From assembly GCA_013396525.1 (NCBI GenBank), contig VWYX01000286.1, forward strand, positions 1 to 64,000: DNA of 64,000 nt, in the 5' to 3' direction. This document shows positions 24,936 through 38,400 of the stretch, one piece after another. The notes below the pieces were generated by a model. It was not told where the DNA came from and searched no databases. It saw only the letters and a list, made by a program, of their open reading frames with translations. Each line of letters opens with the position of its first letter. Positions within the stretch are counted from its first letter, which is position 1. Source of the DNA: Chaetorhynchus papuensis. Lineage: Eukaryota > Chordata > Aves > Passeriformes > Rhipiduridae. The translations under genes and the position numbers were made by a program.

Positions 24936-27137
24936 CAAAACCAGAATAAATTAAAACTGAGGTAATTTTGAAGACTGGATACTGTCCAATTTCCCTGCAA
25001 GAAAGTCAAATAGAACAAGGGCACTGGAACAGTGTCCCAGTGGGAACTGAAAGCAGAAGAGGTTTGGACACAGAATCTGCATTTAGTTTATTATTTTGTT
25101 GGTACTTACCCTGTCAATGTAACTTGGCTTTCTGCCTCCTCATATTAGAACAGCACAATTTTACAATCCTTGTGCTTTGCCCTGTCTCTGGGGATCCCTT
25201 GCAAACATTTACACCCTCCTGAGATTTAAAAGAACACAGAAACTTAGGCATGCAGCTTTTAGAGGTGACATAGGTAACAAAAAAGGAAAATGCAAAGCTT
25301 TGGTAATACTGATCTTGTCTTTTGCTAAACGCTTAACATTTCCAAGCAAATGCAGACACTAACTGAATGGATTTAATGTGTAATTTATTTGCAGTTATAC
25401 ACATATATATCTATATCTGTATCTCTCCATATGCAACCTTGTGCATACCCCATGCTGAGCGTAAGGTCCTGAAGCAAATGGGATGGATGGCATTTAGATC
25501 AGGGCATCCTGCCCAGCCCTCCTGTGATGCCCACTGCAGGCACTGAACTGCTGGGGCTTAAGTGGTCCTTGAGCACTGAACACCATTTTGAATTTCTCCG
25601 TCTTCACAGGATTTGCTTGATACTTAACCCTGCACGCTCGTATTAATTTTGCTGATTTTTGTGCTTGAGTTGCTGGGGGAATTACTGAGCATAAGGTCAA
25701 AGCTGTTTCACATTTTACAGTATAAGGAGCTTTATCCCTTTCCACCTTGCCCTTTAGTACTGCCATGTGGCAGAAGGCAGGGATGGAGATAAGGATTAAC
25801 TTTATTTAATGTGATATTTAATGTGTGAAAAGGTCCCAGACCTTCTTTTTATAGACAGTTCTGCAAAACAGACCAAAGGACATCTACAATAAAAAAGTCA
25901 GGCTTTGTTAAAAATATAAAGTAGAATAGTTAACATTTAAACTAAAGAAAAAATTTAAAAAGACTACTACAAAGGGGAGAGAAATGAAAATGGGTTAAAA
26001 CCAATACTCTCTTCACCCATGGTCTCCCTGCAAGCATGTCATTGTCCTCAAGCTTTATTCCTGCCATCAGTCACTTTCTGCATCAAACAGTGCCCATTTT
26101 GTAAGAAGTCCTTAAGGAACATGGTCTTCAGGAAGTTTTCTCTGTCCCCTGAGCCGCTGCTCTCAGTTCCCTGCAATGCCTCTCCTGTCTCCCCTACTCA
26201 GTGTCTCCCAAAGTCCCTTCCTCTGCTCCTTCTCAGCTGGTGTCCAGGAACGGTGAGATTTCTCTCCCATGCCCGAGGGTTTCCCCTGACTCAACCATCC
26301 CATTTACAGGAACATGAGCAAAACAGTCGAGGCTAAACAGGTCAAACACACAGCCTGTCACAAAGCATGATTACAGACTGTTATCCTGAGAAATTACTGG
26401 AGAGTCTTGGCTGCTTCATTCAAACAACTGTCAGAACTCTGCTATGCAGCAGACAGCATTCAGGGCTGGGGGTTTTTGCAAGAGAAATAAGAGTGAAAAT
26501 CCAAATAAATGTCATCCATGGGATCTGAATTTACCATCATCTGGCGCCTTCATTTTTAATGATGTTTATAGCCTATGACAACTCTATTCCTCAGTGAGCA
26601 CTGCTTGGGCTTCGCCTTCAGGACCTTCTCCTCTAGTTTAGTAACTCTGCAATTTATGGCAGAAATAGATTGTGCTGCTGGCAACAAGTATGGAAACTTG
26701 GAAGCCCAGTGGTGAGCCCTGCTACCAGATATCCTGGCCCAGAGTTGCTGATGGACTCTGCTAACAAACTCTGTCCAGCCCACGGAGGTCACAGACTGTG
26801 ACGGTCACAGCCAGCAGCGGGTGCGACTTTATGGGACTCAAAAATGCAACCTCACATGGAAACCTTTCTCTTCTCACAAGGCCAAGGAGGAGAGAGGAAC
26901 AATCTGCCTTTGCAGTGTGTCTCACCACACAAAAAGCATTAGATGAGGCAATACAAAACCTGAGAAGCCTTATCTGGGAAATTGATGCCATTGCTGCAAT
27001 GTGATTGCTTTTATGAGCTACACGGCACCTTTGACTCAAAAGAGCATTTAAGCAGAGGCAAGGGTCTGGACTGAAGTGGAAAGAGGAAAAAGTGAGAATG
27101 CTTAAATCACAGCAGTATCTTTATCCCAAACTGCCAG

Positions 27138-27207
27138 GGGAGGAAGGGAGGACTGTCAAGCACAGTGCTAAGCTCAGTGGTACCAGGAAACCCTACTGTC
27201 CGAACAG
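27138..27207 (+). other. Candidate 70-nt exon
   Basis: The acceptor TCTTTATCCCAAACTGCCAG is moderate. The donor GAACAG/GTGAGA is strong. One frame is open for 23 codons (GRKGGLSSTVLSSVVPGNP...). No family is recognised and no neighbour is assigned. Confidence 0.18.
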
Positions 27208-28256
27208 GTGAGAGACTCTGTTTACTTTCGGTATTATATTTTCTTCGTGTTAGATCGGTAGGTAATACCCTGGGTAGGTTAGCATATATAATCCAAAACC
27301 ACTTTTCTCCTCATCTGCAGGTTCAGTGAAGCTTGTAAAGGATTCCATAAAAGTCATTTTAAATATTCATGCAGCGTTCATCAACCATGTGTCCCAGTAA
27401 ACCTACAAGGACAACCTGGGGCTTTCTAGGCAACTCCTCTTTAAAAAGAGTACTCTTGCATGCAAGCATTCACCTGTGTGCTGCAGTGACAGCATATGCT
27501 GCTGCTTGCAACACTAAACATCATTCAAAGGAACAATCTTCATGATACTAACACAAAAACACACACACTGTGAACACCTTCTCCCTTCTCCTAGAGCCAA
27601 GTGGAGAACAGACCTCTGCTATCCTCTTCTTTGAAGCATCTTCTCTAACAGCATCATTTTAACACCATCTCCCCCTTTCATGCATCACATCTAAAAAACA
27701 CCCTGCAAAGATATTCCCTGACTCCTAACAAGACTTATTTTGTCAAGTCTTCATTTTCTGCTGAGAGCTGGAAATGTCAACATTGCCCTGCATCTTATCT
27801 CTAGTGCCTTGTTGTAAAGAGAGAAGTATCTCCCTTGTGGACAGAATTACATATTCTCAGCCTGACTGCAAAAGATATCACTGTGCTGCATGGAGTAAAT
27901 TACATCAACTCGAACTAGGCAAGAGATGTATCCTGAAATACGAAAAAAGGCAGTCACATCTTTAGACTTTGTTCAAAAACATTTTCCTTACATCACACAG
28001 AAAAGAGACAGAAAATTTAACAGTATGTCAACTAGGAACCATGATTTGGATCCCCTGCTTTGCACTGGACCTGCTACTAGATAACAGCTGTCCAAAAACT
28101 ACTTCAGCCCAAAGATTCGCAGTCTTACATGTCTGGGGTTTAAAATTTTAATTTTAGTTTGACATGTCTTTACCATTTTGCTGCTGATTTCTTTTCCACC
28201 AGGTCTGGTCATTCTCTGTGGCCCAATCTGAAGCCCACTGAAGTCTGTCTCATGAT

Positions 28257-28286
28257 ATTGATTAACAGAAGGCTCTGTTAATCAAT
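28257..28286. repeat. Perfect 12-bp inverted repeat, 6-nt loop
   Basis: ATTGATTAACAG, then AAGGCT, then CTGTTAATCAAT: the arms are exact reverse complements. Each arm carries a GTTAATCAA-type half-site reminiscent of HNF1 and ONECUT binding. As RNA it would form a short hairpin. The structure is seen directly; its function is unknown. Confidence 0.75.
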
Positions 28287-30674
28287 GAGATGCAGAGGGG
28301 AGCAAACAGCCCATGCAATGTAATACATGGAAACATTTTACTGAACTGTCTGTGCACAAAATACAGAACAAAAAAATCTAGCAACCTGTTTCATATACTC
28401 TATGAAACTATATAAAACCTCTTCAACTATATTAAAATCAATTCTTCTCAATTTCTGTTGTTAATATCAGATAATTCTTGTTCTTCATAAAGATTTGGTA
28501 ATAAAACAAATAACTTATCAGAAAAAACCCAATCATTATGAAAAATAAGCAGTTTAAATTGAGATAAATCACAACCAGCAAGATTTCAGAAACCGCTGAC
28601 TGCCTCTTTGGTCTCAGCCTCTATTTTTCTACCCTCCTCAGTCTTGTATAATAAGATTTAAAGGTGCATTTGGCATTAACTGCTCCTTCAGGTCTTATCT
28701 GCAGATGAAAATCTGCTCTTGAGACAGATATTACCGGTGTTTAATTTACTATGGAGGAAAAGCATCCACGTATTTTGTGACTCTTCAGGAGTGTGCGGAT
28801 AAGTCCTCTTACTTCCAACAGCTCAAGTTAAAACCAGTAACTGCACAGTTTTCTCTACATCTACAAAAATACTTGTCTTGTACAAGAGCAGAAAATAATG
28901 TCCTTCCCTCTCCTCACTAACCCCATACCAGGAGAAGAATAGAAAAAAAAATTTTTAAGAGTGTTTACACATTCAATCAAAATTAATAAGTAGGCTGCAT
29001 ATGACAAGGAACATTAATGTCAAGGGCCATTCTGTCTAAATATTCTTGTTCTAATAAAATCACACTTGATTTAATAAGCATTGCTTTAGTACAAGGGACT
29101 GTGAGGGGTCAGCCAAGCACACTCCTAAGCAAAGTATAAATGGTCTGGATAAACGAGATTAAAATTTACTCTTATAGCAAGCAGAGGAACTAAGACACTA
29201 TCACTGTCCAACTTGATTCAATCTTTCATCAAATACAAAGAACTTCATCTCAGGCACAGGACATTTTTTAGCACTTCAGTAAGTTTTTTGATTATTTAAA
29301 AAGATACTTCAGGGTTTTCAGTCTGGTTACAAGAGCAGTTGTTCCAATGACCAGAAGTTTCAATTAATGTGCTTTCTTAATAACCCCATCCCTTTCTAGC
29401 ATAGCACACTGGTACTCTTCCCTACTACATTATTGAAATTGATGTGGAAGAAAAGAAGAGGGAGTAATTAAAATTTATGTAAAATACTATAATAGGAGAA
29501 GGAAAAAACCACATGCTTCCCTTTTGTTATTCCTCCCCAATACAGAATTTGAAATTTACCTGATTGCTTTGTTTTAGACCCTCATCACTGATGACTCTGG
29601 GTCTGCACAGATCTGGCAATAATGCCATGAATTAGCAGTCTATGCCTGTACCAAACTGGAGCTGAGAGGTGGGGTGCAGAGACATAAAATAAAGCTGTTC
29701 TGGGATATTTTCAACAATATGGTATTGTGGCAGCAAGGAAAACTTGTGTGTAATTTAGGAGACTGACATACCAAGGAAATATTTTGGGGGACAAATTGTA
29801 ATACTCCTTTTGCAAACTCCAGCCACTGCCAATCCAATTCTCTAGGGCCTGTGATGAGGTGTTTGTATGCTTGTGGCTATGTGAACTGTTCCCAAACCAT
29901 GGTGCACGAACAGGAATCAGGATGACCATCTTTTCCTCTCGAGAAGACTGAATATTGCCTGAACAACTCCCAACCATCTGCCTCTGCACAGGGCCTGATA
30001 CAGAGTCAAAAGCTATTTGCAGTCACTGCTGCTGTCATTGCCACATGGTAGCCCATAATCTCTGCTTTTGGTATCTCAGCAAGCTCAGTATGCAAAACCC
30101 CAGGCTATATTGTTAGTATAGTGAGATGCAATAGGAGGCTATCAAAGATTATGAAAGGATATTTCAGCAGCAGCTCCCGACCCTTGAAAGGCAGATCTGG
30201 GTTTGAGGAGCAGGCTGGTTATGTTGCCTGGGATGAGCAGTAGGATGGAGACAGCTATTGCTGAAGTAGCTGCCCAGGCAAATGTGGTACCGAAAAATGA
30301 GTGTACTGTGATGGGGCATAGACAAGGTCTGAATAGGAAAAGTCCCAGAATTCACAGATGAAGCATCTGATTCCCCTGCTGCTCTGAAAGGAGTCTTTGT
30401 TCCTTCTCCAGCATCAAGAGAAGTCCGTAGCTGTATAAAATAGGATGTCAGTGTCCTCTGGAAGCTCACTTGCCCAGATTATTACTCATCTATGATTAAC
30501 CAGTTTAGCAGCAGCAAGACAATGCCTGTACTCTGCAACAAGGGGTTTACAAGACAATTGATTGTGAATTATCATCCAATGACCCTAAGGAGACCTAACC
30601 CAACCCAGTACCTTCTTTAAGAGAACAGGGGTTTTATACTCTCTTGGTTTGCCAACAAGGACATTGCACCAAGA

Positions 30675-30856
30675 TCAATAGCAAAGACTGCACTCTTCAC
30701 AAGAAAAATCAAATCTTTTGTAGTCCTTAGCCCCGGGACGACAAAATTTGCAGATTTGCAACTCCCCTCCCATAAATGCAATCAAACCAAACAATGTGTA
30801 GCCCTGATATCTGAAAAACGATTCTTTGTAGTAGTTCCACTGTGGAAAATCCATAC
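30675..30856 (-). other. Candidate terminal coding exon
   Basis: On the minus strand a long pyrimidine tract (about 25 bases, T-rich) ends in TTTTTCCTGCAG at 30857. The segment that follows starts GTATGG and is open for 59 codons to a TGA at 30675-30677. The predicted peptide is aromatic-rich (FPQWNYYKESFFRYQGYTLF) and ends with four cysteines in CKFC and CEECSLC-like spacing. No family is recognised. No convincing internal donor lies inside it and no AATAAA lies shortly downstream. The CAG/GTATGG junction could also be read as a weak recursive-splice motif. Its two-base starting phase fits the ending phase of the 49.3-kb candidate. Confidence 0.22.
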
Positions 30857-32522
30857 CTGCAGGAAAAATTAAACAAAACAAAAAAAGTACCATTACCCCA
30901 CTCCCATCAGAGCTGCTGTGGAAAAATGTCCAAGAGCATATACTCACAATACAACTGAATGCGTAATGTCAGGTAATAACCTCTCCAGTTGTGAGTTATT
31001 TATATGTAAAGTTGCCACAGTAAAGCACCACATTATTTCTGCTCTATTTCAGCATTCACCAGCTAATGCAGAGGTGACAGCATCAGAACAAATCCCTGAA
31101 AAGAGCAGGGCTGAGGGAAGCAAAGTTCATATCACTTGGTGCTTTGAGAAAAGCCCTTGCCTCAGCCAAAACACAAGTGAACCAGGGCTGAATTATGACA
31201 CTGTGTACAAGTTCTTTGAAATTAAATGGTTCTGGCACAAATATTTGGTTGGTCAGATGGTTTCAGGCTTTGAAGGGGCGTTGTTATATGGAACATAACA
31301 GTCTATCGATTTTAGGAAAAGGACAGGTATTGTAGGACAAAACAGAAAGAATAATACAAACCCTGTGGGCTGAAAGTTTTCAGGGAACACTGGGTTACAA
31401 CTTAGTCATATTCATGTCCTTTGGAAACATTCCATTCAACTAGGAAACCCCTCTAAGCAGTACGTGTTACCACTGATAAAGAGGAATGTATTCACTATCC
31501 TTTAAATTAAAAAGGCCATTTGTTTTGGCCTTCTTGAATGTTTTTCCTGTATTGTCATTACAATGAGAAAGCACAACAGCTTTCTTACTGTAAAGCTGCT
31601 CACTATTGTCAGTATCTTTTCAAGGAAAGAGGGAACTGATACAAAAATACAGTGATTACACAGTAAACTGGATCCATCTCAGGCTCCTACAGAGTTATTA
31701 GGCACATACTGATATAACACTAAATGGGAGTGCTTTATAAAAGGTAATGTAATAGTAGCAGAACAAATATAGGAACTACTTATTATCAAATCTGCTTTTT
31801 TTCTCTCCTATTAAAGAAATACTGCACTGTCTCTCTCTTCAAAATGAAATTGCCACCACAGATTTCCCCTTTTCAAAAGGATTTTTCCCATCAAGCTTTT
31901 CTGATGGATGTCCTTGAAATGTTGCAGAGGCAAACAACTGCAGCACTAAAATGATCACTTGGCAGCTTGCTGATGTTTGCTGAATCCCTCTCTCTGAGCC
32001 AGCTCTTGCTTTGTTTTCTTCTCCCTCTTAGAGTGATCTCATACAGCCATAGGTATTTCAGCGACTGACATGAAACTGCAGTTCCATTTTTTCCCTCAAG
32101 ACAAAGAGGTCTTTGTGACCTCTTGAGATAAACTTAAACACTGCACTCAGCTTAACTCCACTGCAGTCCAGTTGTGAAAGCAAGTGCACCTGCATATCAG
32201 AGGGTTGGGATGCTCCATCTTTGTTTCACATTAGAGCAAAGTCTAGGATTCAAATGTTCCAGAAATCTGAAGTTCTCCTCTCTCATTTGCACTGCACAAG
32301 CTCTGATAGCATAAAATGAGAAGAGCAATTCACTTGTATTCCTTAAAAGAAATAAGCACAAAAGATTTTGCTTCATTTCCTCTACAGTAGCTATGGTTAG
32401 GCCTTATAGAAAATTGATGCACTCTTATTGCTTACAGGTATTTATCAGGAAATGATTTTGCCCCTGAAAAGATGTTAATATGATTATGCTATTTACCTGC
32501 TCCCTGAATTTACACTGAGCTT

Positions 32523-32544
32523 ACAACAACAACAACAACAACAA
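32523..32544. repeat. (CAA)n microsatellite
   Basis: Seven perfect ACA/CAA units followed by an A run. Confidence 0.9.
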
Positions 32545-34911
32545 AAAATCTCCTTGACTCTTTGCAATTCAATTGTAAGCAATAACTGACCAAGCCAAAA
32601 CATTGCTGGAAAACCTGTCTATCAAATATCATCAACTTATCTACTTGCCTAGTTCCATCCTCCTACTGGACAACAGAAAATACAGCTTCACTTTTCAGAA
32701 ACCAGCCAGCCACCACAGCATGTACTAGTCCTCAACATGTACTCCTAGACCTTCCAGATACATAGGCAGCAAAGAGAACGAGGAACCCACATCAGTGTTC
32801 TTACTCTGGTTTTCACCAGTGGAGCTTTCAGGACCATCAGGCACATTTCTTTGTGTTTCCACTGTCGAAGAGGCAATGCAGACACTAGAACAGAAATGGT
32901 CCTGAGGCATATTCTGAATACATGACGGTGTATGTGGCACAGTATACAAGTTTTATTTGCCCTTGTTAAGGATGACATGCATAACTTGGTGTGGATATAA
33001 AACTTTAGCCAATAAAACTTGTGGCCATAAACTTTTGCTAATAAAAACCTTCTATGCTATATCGTCAAATATTTTCTCTTTCTCTAATTATACAGAAATA
33101 CAGTAATGATGAGCAGGTAGATTCATTCAGACATTAGGCTAGGCCAGTATGAGATGTTTCTAACTGCGGTACATCACAAGATATAAACCTGTCCAAATCT
33201 GACTGGCAGTAATTTAGGAAGGCTTAAAACTTATCATGGCCAACAGATCTATGATTATCACAGAGGAGTTATTGCCTGCTGTGTAATTAGTTTGTTCTCA
33301 CCGAGCTAGCCCATGGCTTACAGGCATTTTGCAGTGTTGTAAAACACCCTGGAGAAGGATGACTACTGCAGATGGAAAAGCACTCTCCATTGCAACACAC
33401 AGGCCAGGAGAGCTCCGTTAGCCCTCTGTGCCTAATGCCTTCAGAGCTGAAGAACCTGCTTTACATCCTGCTGCCTCCACTTGGTGTTTTATGTGCACAG
33501 CTGGCTAATGACCGTGTTGTATTATGTATAAAACCATTTGCTGTGATATGCTCGTGCTGTTAATATGCTGTAGAGTATTTTTGCTTTGTTTAAGGGGCAA
33601 CTCTGGGAAACATTAATGCTGGATGGTACAAAAACAAGGGTAATTCCAGTCCAGACTGCAGGAAGAAATCCACAAAGTGGCCAAACATTTCCATCTGCTC
33701 AGTGAACAAAGAGACTTTCATGCCTCAATTTATGCCTTCTGCTGTCAGCAGTGAGCAAGGAATCTTCCTAGCATTTGTAAGGGGCCATGTTGCAGAATTG
33801 CTGCTTAGCAGTGCTTCCCTTTGGTGGCCTCCATGCTCCTTGTCCCTTGGTCTGTGCATGAGGCTTTGAGGCTGTTTTGACTTGTTCTAGCCCCTTTGCA
33901 ACTTGCCCCAGAGAAGGTGCCGCTCTGCTGCACCAAAAGAAAGCAGTAGTCAGATGCTATGAATTAGGTTTTGAGAGTTTGGTGCTGACCATTTCACTCT
34001 ATTCTCAGACCAACTACTTATCACACACTTCCTGAAAGTGTAAAACAGCAAGAAAACCTTTGCTTCAGCCTGTCCTACGCAATTTATCTCTGGAATTTCC
34101 ACATCCTAAGAGGATGTCTGCTCTGGATAAAAGCAATTATGCACAGAATGTAACATAGGCATGTTACCTTTTCACTACAACATGTAATTACACTCAACCT
34201 TTTTTCCCATTATTTTACTGGTTTTGTGCTTTCACTGATGCATCTCTAGAGTGCCTTAAGGAGCCTGTTAGAGGCTTCAAAGTATTGAAAAGCACCAAAA
34301 AGGCACCTTAGAGAAGGCTCCTAGTGACCTTATTCCTTAAGATTAAAAACAAAAAGAAAGGCTGGTACTGAAGGCGTGTGGGTGGGCCAGCACACAGATG
34401 CAATGCAGTTTTCTTGCTCACAGTTAACTTCCGAGTGGGAGTTCCAGGCACTGCACTGTTAGGACCAAGCAACAGAGAATGAAAAGCACTTGATAAAATT
34501 TCCTGGCTGTTTCCTTGCCTTCCCCTCAACCATATTCTTTCTCAGCAGGATTGTTTTCCAGGATAACAGGAGTGATGGAGGAGTTCTAGCTCCCTGGAGT
34601 GGCCAATCTGCTACATCACTGATAGCAGAAAGATGACTCAGCCCACCTCACTGTTTTCTGTGCCCAGAGTGTTTCTGAACTTTGCCTCAGCTGCTGCTGA
34701 CGGATACTGGAACTTGCACCACAATATGGAAACGCACTGCACTGGGTGACTAAAGGCAAGGCTTAGTTTATGTGAAATGCTTAAGCCCCTTACATCAGAG
34801 ATGCCCAGGTACTGTCAGATGCCCAGGTACTCTCTACCAGCCTTCTCATCCCTTGCTATCCTGCACCCTCAATGCCAATTGCAGAACTGACAAGGACAAT
34901 GACTGACTGCA

Positions 34912-35292
34912 GTAATCACAGGATGTTAAAGGTTTGAATGGACCTTTAAACATCATTCAGTTCCAACCCCCTGCCATGGGCAGGGACAATTCCCATTAGA
35001 GCAGGTTGCTCAATGCTTTATCCAACCTGGACTTGAACACTGCCAAGGATGGGGCATCCACAACCTCCCTGGGCAACCTGTTCCAGTGCCCCACCACCCT
35101 TACCTAGCCTAAATTTCCCCTCTTTCAGTTTGAGCCCATTACTCCTTGTCCTATCACTACAGTTCCTGATAAAGAATCCCTCTCCAGCTTCCTTGCAGGC
35201 CCCCTTCAGATACTGGAATGTTGCTGTGAGGTCTCCATAAAACCTTCTCTTCTCCAGGCTGAACAACCCCAACTTCCTCAGCCCGAGCATTG
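34912..35292 (-). mobile_element. CR1 LINE 3'-end fragment, minus orientation
   Basis: The reverse-complement CR1 tail is followed from 3' to 5': GGACCTTTAAACATCATTC, TTCCAACCCCCTGCCATGGG, CAACCTCCCTGGGCAACCTG, CCAGCTTCCTTGCAGGCCC, GCTGTGAGGTCTCC and CTTCTCTTCTCCAGGCTGAA. The copy holds the 3' UTR and the very end of the ORF2 region and is truncated at its 5' side near 35292. The element is recognisable over its whole length with scattered changes. Confidence 0.95.
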
Positions 35293-35367
35293 CAATGTGC
35301 TGCACATGAAGGCCATTCAACAGTTTCAGTTCATTCAGAGGGGAGCCACCTGTGAATGTTTTTGCAG

Positions 35368-35368
<1 letters not shown>

Positions 35369-35430
<62 letters not shown>
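35369..35430. repeat. (GATA)n microsatellite, about 15 units
   Basis: An uninterrupted GATA tract of about 62 bases. Tracts of this length are usually highly variable between individuals. Confidence 0.97.
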
Positions 35431-35468
35431 GGGAGGGAGAGAGAGAGAGAGACAGAGAGAGAGACAGA
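35431..35468. repeat. (GA)n / GGGA purine tract
   Basis: It abuts the GATA array. It has GAGGGAGG then GA dinucleotides with two GACAGA interruptions, giving a compound microsatellite of about 100 bp in total. Confidence 0.9.
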
Positions 35469-38400
35469 CCTTCAGGTCCCTGGATTTGCGCTGCCTTCCA
35501 GATAATTGTGCTCTGCTTGGATTAATCTGTTCAATATTTTTTTCTGTTGGCTTGGGCTGCTGACAGATCCACTTTGTTCTTGAAAAATAAAAAGGTGATA
35601 TTCCCCTGCTACAGTCCCGCAGAAACAGGAGTGGATTTACAGACTAGAATCGCAGAGAATGCAGTGGGAGATACAGCACACTGCAGCCTGAATCACTGGT
35701 TTACAGGCCTGCCACAAAGAGGACTTTCTCAGGAAGCTGCAAACAGAGAAAGAATGTCTGGCTTGTGTTAATCCTTATCTGGGGAAGACAGGCTTAAATG
35801 AGTTTGTTTACAAGTGTTCAAGTTTGCTAAAGCAAACTTAGTAAGTAGGTAAAAAGAAGAGGCTGTCAAAAATCTAGTTTTCCTTTGATGGAGGAAGGAG
35901 GAGAAAATCTAAATTAAAATAAGTATGTTTTCATACACAGAATATAACACAGTGTGAAGAGTTGCGATATTTTTCTATGAAGAACATTCACAGAAGCAGG
36001 CTACATTTTATCATGGTACTCTGCCTCTGAGGATAGGGGAAGCTTGTCATAATTTTTTTTGGTGGTATGAGTAGTTTTTCCATGGAGTCTCCTCACTCAC
36101 TGATCCTAACCTGTGGAAGAATCACTATGAGTGTGCACCCATAATCAGGACACAAACAGAATTAATAGGCAAAACAAGTTAACAGACAACAGGTATGATC
36201 TAGAGGGTGCATACAGCATTTGGTTTTGATGAATGTTTTGTATCTCTCATTATACTTATACACACTGCATGCTTGCATGTACTTTTAGGCTGTGACAATT
36301 CATCCCTAAAGAAATGAAGATCAATGCTTGAGTTAGAAGTAAACTCTATTGCTAGATTTTTTCAGGAGACTCTAAAGTCATTGTTCTTTGTAATATTTTA
36401 TTTACTGAAGTGTTCTGGTGATGCAGATCGATTTTCTTGGCTCTGTATTTTACTATCTCACCTATGTGAAAGTGGACATTGCTCGTACACTGATTAATGA
36501 ATTGAAAGTTTCCCTGGTTGCACTGCTGTTTAACCAAGCACTTCTCTTTACTCCCTACTGGTGATCCCCAAAGGTCCCCTCAGAAATTCACAAACAGTGT
36601 TGCTACACTGACATTGCCCTCACTGGGCTCTTTCCTCTCTCTTCCACCAGTCCTTAAGAAATGCCAGTTGTAAGGTCTATACAAAAGCTAGAATCCAGAC
36701 TAAGTCTGACTTCTGCAGGACACCAGACTGAAGCAAAAGCTTTTCTAGAAACAATATTGAGGCTCTACTAAGTGCTAGAGTAAGTAACTGACAAAACACA
36801 AAACTGTTCATTCCAGTATTTTGAGCTTTTCCCTTTATGTTAAACGTTAACATAAAGACAATCAACACAAAATTTATGGGGCAGTTACCAGCCATTTGGT
36901 TTTCTATGTACATAATGTGGATTCAGAATGGTTTTGACAGCAGTGGCTGTGACTGCTTGAGAGACACCGCAACTACCAGGATTATGGCACTCTGTAATGC
37001 CCAGTGCCGATTATTGCACAAGTGAGACACCTTTTCTACCACACATGAAATATTTTATACAGCCACAGCTGGAAAAGTTACTTTATATTCCACTATAAAT
37101 ATGAAGAAAACATCACTTGGAGAATCTTTTAAGATAAAGATGCATGAGCTGAAGCAAGCACTTTGAAAGAGCCAGCTGTAAATTGTAACTTACTTGCCTG
37201 GTACACAAACACTTGAACTTCCTGCAAGCTATTTGCAAGAGCAGATTAGAACTAAAGGAAGGAGAGGGAGTCTATAAAATACATCAATGTTATGGCAGAC
37301 ATTGTTCTATGAGTCCCTGAAGACATTTTCATCTCATACGAGCTGTATTACTTTGTTGTACTTAGCATGATACTGCGCTGAAGAGTTTTCTCAAGTAAAG
37401 AGTATTTGTAATTTAGGATGCTCCGTAAGTAGAACTTTGTGCAAACAAGGAACTAGGTCAGGTCATCAGACTCAGGCTGAATGACATGCTTAATGCACTG
37501 TTTGTCCTATTCTTTTCAAATTAAATATTTATTTAACTGAAGGATGATGATAGGGATTTGCTTTTCTTTGATCTTATTTGGAACATAGCAAATGCATACA
37601 GTGAAGACACAATGACAGGACACCAGAGTAAATTACTGTATCCTGAAACATTAAAATGTGCCCTTAAAATCTGAGTTTTCCAAGGCAACTAGATCTTACC
37701 CTCTCCTCTGCACATTTTATTTACACAGGATAGCTAGCATTTATTTTCAGCAAAACATTCTGTGCTACCATCAAGTCAGCTATAGTGTAACGTGTGTGTA
37801 CATATATATGTGTGTTCAGTATACCTTCACTCTAAACAAATTCAATTGTCATGAGATGCACTGCAGCTGGCACACAAGCTAAGTCATAAGAAGCCTGATC
37901 AGGTACCTACCAGCTATATTACATTATTTCTGTGAAGTGTGAAACACTCTCAGCACAACAGGCAGATGTTCAAAGTTAACTCTTGAATTACAGTCCTGGG
38001 CAGGCGATGAGCTAATTTTACGGTGGTTTATCTTCAGTACACCATTTCACTGAATTCAGTATGGCTGTGGACAGCTATTTCAATACAGATGAACTTAAAT
38101 AACTGAGGTTCATCTAGTGTTTGACTTTGCTATATTGAGAACCAAGAGTGTGAACCAGCAGATACCAAGTTAAATTTGCAATAGTTTCAGCAGGGACTGA
38201 AAAAAATGGTTTGGGATAGGAAGGTCAGGTATGAATTCTGATATGGTCTTTTCTCCTCTGACCCACATCCTATTTACATACTGCTGGCAGCGCCCCTTCT
38301 CCATCAGTGACCCAGAACATTAGAAAAAACAGGTCACACATACAGAAATGCTGGAGGAACTAATAGTTTAGAAAAGAGATGAGTCATGGGGAAGACGATC

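Larger units (their letters stand above)
24936..34911. other. Unique non-coding stretch
   Basis: About 10 kb with no transposon recognised. Features inside it are listed separately: candidate exons at 27.14 and 30.7 kb, an inverted repeat at 28.26 kb and a (CAA)n tract at 32.52 kb. A degenerate 30-bp tandem duplication lies at about 32997-33048 and a short 15-bp direct repeat at 34799-34831. Confidence 0.45.

Noticed and set aside
38284..38301. CTGGCAGCGCCCCTTCTC as a CTCF site
   Set aside because: Partial motif match only, below what I would call from sequence alone.
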